DNA of 64,000 nucleotides from Hallerella sp964501065 (GTDB lineage: Bacteria; Fibrobacterota; Fibrobacteria; Fibrobacterales; Fibrobacteraceae), in the NCBI GenBank assembly GCA_964501065.1, contig CAZCRF010000002.1, positions 1 through 64,000 on the forward strand. The letters run 5' to 3'. Positions within the stretch are counted from its first letter, which is position 1, and each line of letters starts with the position of its first letter. The notes beneath the pieces are model-generated. The model had not been told where the DNA came from. It saw only the letters and a program-made list of their open reading frames with translations, and did no database searches. Both the position numbers and the translations under genes were made by a program. Shown one piece after another: positions 58,082-64,000 of the stretch.

Positions 58082-58327
58082 ATGAACAACGAAGAAGTGA
58101 AAAGCAAACTCAAGGCGTTCTTTATGTCCGATTTGGGCGTCGACGGCGACGTTCTCCAATACGACACGCCGCTCTTTGGCGAGGAAGTCGGTCTCGATTC
58201 CGTGGATTCCTTGGAAATCATCTCTTTCGTCGATACGAATTTTGGCGTTTCCATGACGGGAGCGGGGAAGGAACCGTTCCAGAGCATCGACACGATTGCC
58301 GATTTCATTGAAAAGCACAAGGCTTGA
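58082..58327 (+). CDS. Second acyl carrier protein
   Basis: An 81-aa ACP with the phosphopantetheine Ser in GLDSVDSLEIISF. It differs much from the housekeeping AcpP at 24846: less acidic and with a Gly-rich third loop (VSMTGAGKEP). It fits a dedicated carrier for the KS-CLF, KR and DH genes that follow. AGAGG precedes the ATG; TATTCTTG lies about 30 nt upstream. Confidence 0.88.
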   Translation: MNNEEVKSKLKAFFMSDLGVDGDVLQYDTPLFGEEVGLDSVDSLEIISFVDTNFGVSMTGAGKEPFQSIDTIADFIEKHKA

Positions 58328-58354
58328 TTTTTCACGACTGCTGCCGGGGTCTTT

Positions 58355-60751
58355 ATGACATCGAACGATTGCCGCTGTGTCGTTACCGGGCTGGGCGTCA
58401 TCTGCGCCATTGGTAACAATGTAGAGGAAACTTGGGAAAACGCTCTCGCGTCCGTTTCCGGGATTCACCGGACGACTTCCGTCGATACGGACAAGTGCTA
58501 TGCGGATTTGGCCGCGGAAGTCCACTGCGACACCTTGGACGACATCGACGCTCCCGAAGAAAAGGATCGGGCGTCGAAGCTCTGCATCAAGGCGGCGAAC
58601 GAAGCCCTCTCGGATGCCGGTCTCGGGAAATTTTCCGACGACAGCCGGGTGAGCGTCATCATCGGGAGCTGCGTGGGCGGGGTCTTGAGCGTGGAGCACT
58701 ACAACCGGCACGGCAAGAACCCCCTCGACATTCCCAAGATGCCGATTGCTTCGATTGCTTCCCAAGTGGCGGAAACGTGCGGGGCCGGCGGCATCGTGAC
58801 GAATGTGGCGAACGCCTGCGCGGCCGGGACGATTTCGATTGCCCTCGCTTGCGATTTGATTCGGGCGGGTCGGGCGGATGTGGTGGTTGCCGGCGGGGCG
58901 GATTCCTTTGCCGCAGTCCCGTATTCCGGATTCCTTTCCCTGCACGCGTTAGACGAAAACGGGTGTTCCCCGTTCAACCACTGCAACGGAATCACCCTCG
59001 GGGAAGGCGCGGGAATCGTCATCGTGGAATCTTTCGAACACGCCCAAAAGCGCAAGGCCAGAGTCTATTGCGAAGTCCTCGGCGCGGGAGTGACGAGCGA
59101 TGCGCATCACATCACGGCGCCCCGTGAAGACGCCCTGTGCCTGACGGAAGCGATGAACCGGGCGGTCAAGAATTCCGGCATCCAAAAAGCCGAAATCGGC
59201 TACGTGAATGCACACGGGACGGGAACCGGGAAAAACGACAATGCGGAAATCACCGCGTTCCAAAAATTCTTCGCCGAAGAGAATCCGACGGTCAGCGTCA
59301 GTTCGACAAAGGTCATGACGGGGCATTGCCTCGGTGCGGCCGGTGCGATTGAAGCCGTTTTCAGCATCAAGGCTTTGACGACGGACACGGTCCTCCCCAC
59401 ATTGCATTACAGCGAAGAGGATTCCCGTGCGCTCAACGCCAAGGTCGGTCAGATGGATTTTGTGCAAAACGTTCCGCATGGGAAAAAGTTGGACTGCGTG
59501 ATGAGCAACAACGTCGCGTTCGGCGGAACGAATGCGAGCATCATCTTTTCCAAAGGTGCTGGCGACGTGAAGAGCCAGGTGGCGCAAGGGAAGAAAATCG
59601 CCGTGACGGGAATCGGAATCGTCAGTCCGTTGGGCAACAGCAAGGCGGCGTACGTCTCTTCGGTCCAAAACGGAGAAAAGCCGCAAAGCGCTTCCGTCAA
59701 ATCGACCATTGCGCTCGACGATTACAAGGATTTGGGCATCAAAATGGCCTTCTACCGCAAACTGGACAATTTGGGACAACTCCAAACGGTTTCCGGTATG
59801 CGCGCCTTGCAAGATGCCGGTTTCCTGGTGACGGAAGACAATGCGAAGGACATCGGAATCATCGTGGGGACTAGCGAGGGCGGTCTCGGGGCGACTTGCG
59901 ATTTTGAAGAGCTGATTGCGAAGCTCGGAAACGCCCAGGGCAGCGCCTTCAAATTCCCGCACACGGTTTACAATGCTGCGGGGGGGTATCTCTCCATCTG
60001 CTCCGGCATCAAGGGGTACGGAGTCACCGTGACGACGGGTCCCGTCTCCGGTCTGGATAGCATCGGGTATTCGATGAACGTGATTCACGATGGGCAGGAA
60101 TCGGCGATGCTCGCCACGGGGACGGACGAAAATCTCCCGATTATCGAAGAGTTCGCGCATAAGTTGGGAGTCGCTGCGGAAACTCCCGTGGAACCGCATT
60201 CCCATTCGAACGGCTTCGTCGTGGGGGACGGAAGCACGTCCCTCTTGCTCGAAACGGAAGATGCCGCCAAGTCCCGTGGGGCAAAAATCTATTGTTACGC
60301 ACTTGGATATGGAAACGGTCGGAAGAACGTGAAGTTCGGCAAGCTCGACGGCTCGGGCGAAGCCTTGGACGAGGCCATTCGCGATGCGTTGAAGAATGCG
60401 GCGGTTTCCGAAGAGGAAATCGACGCTGTATGCGGCTTTGCCAACGGACTTGAACTCATTGACGGAATCGAACGGGATTCTCTCCGGCGCATTTTCGGCG
60501 CCCGGCTTTCGACTCTCCCGGTTTTTGAAGTCAAGGAACGCGTCGGGGAAGGCCGCGCGGGGACCGCCGCTTTGGCCGCTGCGGAAGCCGCCCTGCTCTT
60601 GAGCGGGGAAATCTCCCGGGACGACGCTTACTTTATCGAAAACGATTCCGTTTCCAAACGTCCGGTGGAATCTGCCGGGATGAAGAAAATTCTGGTCATA
60701 TCCTTTGCCGCCGGCGGATCGTACGGGGCGCTCATCTTGGGAAAGCAGTGA
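58355..60751 (+). CDS. Fused ketosynthase-chain-length-factor (KS-CLF) protein
   Basis: A 798-aa protein made of two KS folds. The first (1-405) is active by motif: Cys155 in ANACAAG, His287 in NAHGTGTG and His324 in TGHCLGAAG, ending with NNVAFGGTNAS. The second (about 414-798) starts again with IAVTGIGIVSPLGN. It has TTGPVSGLDS where the Cys motif should be, FANGLELID in place of NAHGTG and RVGEGRAG in place of GHxxGAAG, so all three catalytic residues are gone. This is the KS-alpha/KS-beta (CLF) pair of type II polyketide and aryl-polyene systems, here on one chain. In most known systems the two are separate. Confidence 0.85.
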   Translation: MTSNDCRCVVTGLGVICAIGNNVEETWENALASVSGIHRTTSVDTDKCYADLAAEVHCDTLDDIDAPEEKDRASKLCIKAANEALSDAGLGKFSDDSRVSVIIGSCVGGVLSVEHYNRHGKNPLDIPKMPIASIASQVAETCGAGGIVTNVANACAAGTISIALACDLIRAGRADVVVAGGADSFAAVPYSGFLSLHALDENGCSPFNHCNGITLGEGAGIVIVESFEHAQKRKARVYCEVLGAGVTSDAHHITAPREDALCLTEAMNRAVKNSGIQKAEIGYVNAHGTGTGKNDNAEITAFQKFFAEENPTVSVSSTKVMTGHCLGAAGAIEAVFSIKALTTDTVLPTLHYSEEDSRALNAKVGQMDFVQNVPHGKKLDCVMSNNVAFGGTNASIIFSKGAGDVKSQVAQGKKIAVTGIGIVSPLGNSKAAYVSSVQNGEKPQSASVKSTIALDDYKDLGIKMAFYRKLDNLGQLQTVSGMRALQDAGFLVTEDNAKDIGIIVGTSEGGLGATCDFEELIAKLGNAQGSAFKFPHTVYNAAGGYLSICSGIKGYGVTVTTGPVSGLDSIGYSMNVIHDGQESAMLATGTDENLPIIEEFAHKLGVAAETPVEPHSHSNGFVVGDGSTSLLLETEDAAKSRGAKIYCYALGYGNGRKNVKFGKLDGSGEALDEAIRDALKNAAVSEEEIDAVCGFANGLELIDGIERDSLRRIFGARLSTLPVFEVKERVGEGRAGTAALAAAEAALLLSGEISRDDAYFIENDSVSKRPVESAGMKKILVISFAAGGSYGALILGKQ

Positions 60752-60764
60752 AAAGGAGTTTTGC

Positions 60765-61496
60765 ATGAAAGTGGCTTTGGTGACAGGAGCGTCCAAGGGC
60801 ATCGGGAAGGCTTGCGCCGTCCGCTTGGCCAAGGACGGCTATACGGTCGTCGTAAATTATTCCCATTCCGACGAGGCCGCTCAAGAAACGCTCTCGCAAA
60901 TTCAGGCGGCCGGCGGTGACGGCATGCTCTACAAGGCGGACGTCTCGAAACTCGACCAGGTGAAGCTCATGGTTCGCGAAGTGTTCAAGGCTTATGGGCG
61001 AATCGACGTCTTGGTGAACAATGCGGGAATCGTCCGCGACGAATACCTTTTGATGATCAATCCGGATACGCTCGACAAGTGCTTTGAACTGAATGTCAAG
61101 GGTTACTTTTATTGCGCCCAGCAAGTCGCCTTGAAAATGTTCAAGCAAAAGTCCGGAGTCATCGTCAACATGTCCTCCGTCAGTTCCAAGTTCGCCTTGC
61201 CCGGTCAAAGCGTTTATAGCGCGACGAAGGGAGCGGTGAACTCCCTCACGCAAACCTTGGCCAAGGAATTGGGCGCTTACGGCATCCGGGTGAACGCCAT
61301 CGCACCGGGCTTTATCGCGACGGAAATGATCGATGCCATCCCGGAAGAAAAGCGCAAGGCTTATTTGGAGCAGATTCCGCTCAAACGTTTCGGCTCTGCG
61401 GACGAAGTGGCGAATATGGTGGCCGCCGTCGTTTCCGATGAATTCGCCTATGTGACGGGGCAAGTCTTTGTCCTCGACGGAGGGCTTTCCCTTTGA
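60765..61496 (+). CDS. 3-oxoacyl-ACP reductase of the second cluster
   Basis: A 243-aa short-chain dehydrogenase: TGASKGIGKA, NNAGIVRDEYLL, catalytic Ser in NMSSVSSKF, YSATKGAVNSL with the Tyr-Lys pair, and GQVFVLDGGLSL. It is a FabG-type ketoreductase paralogous to that at 24049. The ATG at 60765 has AAAGGAG 7 nt upstream. It is 13 nt after the KS-CLF gene and abuts the dehydratase gene. Confidence 0.9.
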   Translation: MKVALVTGASKGIGKACAVRLAKDGYTVVVNYSHSDEAAQETLSQIQAAGGDGMLYKADVSKLDQVKLMVREVFKAYGRIDVLVNNAGIVRDEYLLMINPDTLDKCFELNVKGYFYCAQQVALKMFKQKSGVIVNMSSVSSKFALPGQSVYSATKGAVNSLTQTLAKELGAYGIRVNAIAPGFIATEMIDAIPEEKRKAYLEQIPLKRFGSADEVANMVAAVVSDEFAYVTGQVFVLDGGLSL

Positions 61497-61498
61497 AC

Positions 61499-61942
61499 AT
61501 GAACATCTTTGAAATCAGCCAAAAGATTGCCCAACGTCCGCCGTTCCAAATGGTGGAAAAGGTGACGGAACTGGTCCCGAACGAGTCGGCGACGGGAATC
61601 AAGAATGTCAGCGTGAACGAACCGTACTTCATGGGGCATTTCCCCGGGACCCCCATCATGCCGGGAGTCCTCATCGTGGAAAGCTGTGCGCAGCTCTGCT
61701 CGCTAGTCATCGAAAAACGCCCGGAGGATTTGGACGACAAGCTTTACGTGTTGTTGAAAATCGACGGGTTCAAGTTCGTGAAACCGGTGATTCCCGGAGA
61801 CCAATTGGAAATGACGGTTTCTAAAACGAAGGGCGGCGGCGTCTTGGTCGGCTTCAGTTGCACGGTCAAGGTGAACGGAGTCCTCCATGCCAAGGGCGAT
61901 TTGACTTTTACGACCATTCCCAAGAGTTCTTTGGGTACTTGA
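61499..61942 (+). CDS. FabZ-type 3-hydroxyacyl-ACP dehydratase
   Basis: A 147-aa hotdog-fold protein with the FabZ signature: catalytic His in FMGHFPGTPIMPGVLIVE and the Glu/Asp helix ESCAQLCSL, then LLKIDGFKFVKPVIPGDQL. A TTG at 61493 that overlaps the reductase stop (TTGA) is an alternative start. It dehydrates the 3-hydroxyacyl-ACP formed by the ketoreductase. It is the only fabZ-like gene in the window. Confidence 0.88.
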   Translation: MNIFEISQKIAQRPPFQMVEKVTELVPNESATGIKNVSVNEPYFMGHFPGTPIMPGVLIVESCAQLCSLVIEKRPEDLDDKLYVLLKIDGFKFVKPVIPGDQLEMTVSKTKGGGVLVGFSCTVKVNGVLHAKGDLTFTTIPKSSLGT

Positions 61943-61956
61943 CTTCTTGATTGCCG

Positions 61957-62634
61957 ATGATGGAGTCCTTGCTGAAAATCCTTGTCCGCGTGATTGAACG
62001 CTTGGGGTGGCTTTACTTCCACATTGCATACCGACCGCAAGTCGTCTTTACGGACCTGTCCGTCCCGTCGACGCGCCTTTCCGCCCCGTCGATTCTCATC
62101 GCCAATCACACGTCGACGAACGACCCGATTCTTTTGCTCGCCCTGTTCTTTCACAAGCGGAGCATCGTCGTCGCCAAGGACTGGTATGAAATGCCGAAGT
62201 TCCATTGGATACTCAAACGGTCGAATGTCATTCCCTGTGACCGATACAATTTGGACACGGAATGGGCGCTTCTCGCCAAAAGACAGTTGGAAGCGGGCAA
62301 CTCGGTCATCATCTTCCCCGAAGGGAAGTGCCGTGAAGATGGACTTTTGAACGAATTCAAAACGGGGTTTGCGTTCCTCGCCCGCAGCACCGGCGCTCCG
62401 GTGGTTTCCATCGGATTGGATGGAATTTACAAATGGGGGCATCGCACGCGAGTCGTCGTCGGGGATGCGGAAAAGATTGAAAGGGTCAAGGGGTTGCCGT
62501 CGGCAAAGCATTTGTCGGAGCGCAGCGAGTATTTCAGGCAGAAAGTCTGGGCTTTGAAGTGCCGGGCTTTGAATCGGCCGCCGGTTGAGCTGCCTGTCGC
62601 CAAGGACACTCCTGTCGAAGGGGGGGCAATTTGA
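61957..62634 (+). CDS. PlsC-type 1-acylglycerol-3-phosphate acyltransferase-like protein
   Basis: A 225-aa membrane-associated acyltransferase with NHTSTNDP (N-H-x4-D catalytic motif) and IIFPEGKCRED. It could esterify a lysophospholipid or another acceptor with the product of the cluster. The start may be either of two ATGs (61957, 61960) or TTG 61951; no ribosome binding site is clear. Its end overlaps the patatin gene by 4 nt. Confidence 0.85.
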   Translation: MMESLLKILVRVIERLGWLYFHIAYRPQVVFTDLSVPSTRLSAPSILIANHTSTNDPILLLALFFHKRSIVVAKDWYEMPKFHWILKRSNVIPCDRYNLDTEWALLAKRQLEAGNSVIIFPEGKCREDGLLNEFKTGFAFLARSTGAPVVSIGLDGIYKWGHRTRVVVGDAEKIERVKGLPSAKHLSERSEYFRQKVWALKCRALNRPPVELPVAKDTPVEGGAI

Positions 62635-63482
62635 AAATCGGTCTAGTTTTGGAGGGCGGCTCACGCCAAACGATTTTTACGGCAGGAGTCCTCGACGTGA
62701 TGATGGACGCCGGATTCGAATTTCCGTATATCGGCGGAGTCTCCGCCGGAGGGCACGCCGCCATGAATTTTGTCACGAGGCAGCGCGGCAGGCTTCGTCA
62801 CATCATCATGCCCACCAAGTTGCAGCAGGGGAAAAAACATGCGAATCGAATCTTGGACGGCATTCAAAAGGAATCCCACGCCTTGCATTACGAGGCCGCC
62901 TACGGGGATTTCCCGTTCGATTTCGAGAAATTCTTCACGTCCACGGTGGAGTGTGAATTTACGGTGACTTGTTGCGAAACGGGCCGTCCGCAATACATGA
63001 TGGAAAAGAAGAGCGAACGGCGCTTGCTAGACATCATCAACGCGAGCTGTTCCGTCCCCATGCTCTTCCCCATTGCGCAAATAGGCAGCTTGCATTATGT
63101 CGACGGCTGCGTGACGGATCCGATTCCGTTTCAACGCGCCTTTAAAAGGGGCTGCGACAAGGTCGTCGCCGTTTCCACCCATTATCCCGGTGAAATAGTG
63201 ACCGACTTCAGCAAGTTCCGCGCCGTCCTGAGCGTGATGTTCAAGAACAAGTATCTGGATTTGTACCGCGCCCTGATGGTCCGTTATCGGCGTTACGAAA
63301 GGATGTTCGTCGAAATGGAACAGTTGCAAAAGGAGGGGAAAGTGATTCTCCTGCGCCCCGAAAAGGATTTGTGCGATTTGTTCGAAACGGACTTGAATCG
63401 CTTGAACGATTCTTACTTTCACGGAGTCGATTACGCGACGCGGCGGCTCGAAGATTTGAAAACGTTCTGCCAGGCCGAGTAG
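62631..63482 (+). CDS. Patatin-like phospholipase
   Basis: A 283-aa protein with the oxyanion loop LEGGSRQ, nucleophile Ser in GGVSAGGHA and the dyad Asp in YVDGCVTDP (usual D-G-G/A, here D-G-C). The type is the RssA/YjjU-like cytoplasmic patatin of 280-300 aa. It hydrolyses acyl esters of phospholipids or related lipids. The TTG start overlaps the stop of the acyltransferase gene (TTGA). It would work with the acyltransferase in remodelling lipids. Confidence 0.85.
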   Translation: MKIGLVLEGGSRQTIFTAGVLDVMMDAGFEFPYIGGVSAGGHAAMNFVTRQRGRLRHIIMPTKLQQGKKHANRILDGIQKESHALHYEAAYGDFPFDFEKFFTSTVECEFTVTCCETGRPQYMMEKKSERRLLDIINASCSVPMLFPIAQIGSLHYVDGCVTDPIPFQRAFKRGCDKVVAVSTHYPGEIVTDFSKFRAVLSVMFKNKYLDLYRALMVRYRRYERMFVEMEQLQKEGKVILLRPEKDLCDLFETDLNRLNDSYFHGVDYATRRLEDLKTFCQAE

Positions 63483-63486
63483 GGGG

Positions 63487-64000
63487 CTACCAGAGAAAGA
63501 AACCGACTCCCGCCAGGACTTTGTGGGAGAATCCGTCCATCTTCGCATACCCGAAGTCATGGTCCAAATAGCTTGCGACGTATTTGACGCGGAGAGAAAT
63601 GGAATTGAGCGGGGCGTTCGAATGCTTGGAGTAGGCGGTGAGCAGGCGGAATTCCCCGGTGACGCCTAGCAGATAGGCCGTGGAATTTTGACTCTTGACA
63701 TAGTCGCGCAGCCGGTGGTAATTGTTGTTCGGCCTGTCTGCGAAATAGTAGTAGTCGTCGCTGTTGTCCGGGAGCGCGGACGCCGCGAGCGCAATTCCGA
63801 CGAATGGTTCGCATTTGAAAAGTCGATGGTCGAAGAGGACGAATCCGAGGGAAATTCCCCCTTCGTAGACGGAAAGTTCGCTGTCCTCTTCCCACAGGAC
63901 GTTTTTGAATTGGCGATTTTTCCGGGTTTCCACCGTGCCGAAGGAAATGAACGGGGTGAAGACGGCGCGATACAGCTGGATGGGAATCGCCGCGTAAAAA
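63487..64000 (-). CDS. Outer-membrane barrel protein, 5' part outside the window
   Basis: At least 170 residues, open to the right edge, so the N-terminus is missing. The sequence alternates hydrophobic and polar residues with many aromatics (YEGGISLGFVLF, FVGIALAAS, LRVKYVASYL) and ends in VGFFLW, the aromatic end typical of outer-membrane beta-barrels. The family is not recognised. It converges on the patatin gene, 4 nt apart. Confidence 0.55.
   Translation of the reverse strand, partial: FYAAIPIQLYRAVFTPFISFGTVETRKNRQFKNVLWEEDSELSVYEGGISLGFVLFDHRLFKCEPFVGIALAASALPDNSDDYYYFADRPNNNYHRLRDYVKSQNSTAYLLGVTGEFRLLTAYSKHSNAPLNSISLRVKYVASYLDHDFGYAKMDGFSHKVLAGVGFFLW

Noticed and set aside
1..64000. 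tRNA, rRNA, tmRNA or SRP RNA genes
   Set aside because: The larger gaps were read on both strands for cloverleaf arms, T-loop (GTTCRA) contexts and SRP motifs; none made a convincing gene. A covariance-model scan would be decisive.

Overview
The window comes from a member of the Fibrobacteraceae (Fibrobacter/Hallerella-like). The diagnostic signs are two proteins with the Fibrobacter succinogenes major paralogous domain (TIGR02145; 15327-16742 and 41409-42509), a TIGR02147 protein paired with a carboxypeptidase-regulatory-domain lipoprotein (18933-21135), a secreted GH10 xylanase with a C-terminal sorting-like module, a PL1 pectate lyase, and Gram-negative envelope genes (lpxH, lnt, TolC and MlaC types). 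Genes are dense and mostly in housekeeping operons. I saw no rRNA, tRNA, CRISPR array, transposase or prophage.

Layout. 1-6782: plus-strand run with a GH57-like protein lacking its catalytic residues, a STAS-like membrane protein, lytic transglycosylase, TolC, MlaC, a membrane protein and an RsuA-type pseudouridine synthase. 6842-14802: HU, Dus, an Abi/HEPN RNase with a structured upstream leader, a trypsin-like protease, lnt-rsmI, a lipoprotein and lpxH. 14803-21135: a repeat-rich stretch, a surface lipoprotein behind a 12-G tract, two hypothetical operons and the TIGR02147/lipoprotein pair. 21177-25165: yceD-rpmF-plsX-fabD-fabG-acpP. 25180-27624: TraB, a zapB-like gene, zapA and a candidate structured RNA. 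28050-30122: xylanase behind a perfect palindrome. 30170-32377: ftsB-dprA diverging from mazG across overlapping start codons. 32526-39540: rimP-nusA-infB-rbfA-truB-ribF. 39736-44949: HD-GYP protein, dapB-hemB-FISUMP and a TM2 protein. 44983-47763: larB-larC-larE. 49171-53084: two small membrane proteins, two Tat-exported DUF362 paralogues, tatA and tatC. 53171-56206: pectate lyase and pheS. 56444-63482: outer-membrane barrel, thioesterase, then a compact second fatty-acid/polyketide-type cluster (ACP, a fused KS-CLF, KR, DH, acyltransferase, patatin).

Four points stand out. (i) Many first genes of transcripts have a TAnnTTTG-like -10 element only 4-8 nt before the start codon, which predicts leaderless mRNAs; internal operon genes instead carry AGGAG-type ribosome binding sites. 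(ii) The larBCE operon and the DUF362/Tat operon start with near-identical MerR-type promoters (19-bp spacers filled by an 18-bp palindrome), which predicts that nickel-pincer cofactor synthesis and an exported DUF362 system are co-regulated. (iii) The 798-aa ketosynthase joins an active KS to a KS-fold half lacking all three catalytic residues, inside a self-contained lipid or polyene-like cluster. (iv) A 12-G tract lies in a short ORF placed like a leaderless start; loss of one G would fuse that ORF in frame to the downstream surface lipoprotein. All functional statements are inferred by reading the sequence; no database search was run.
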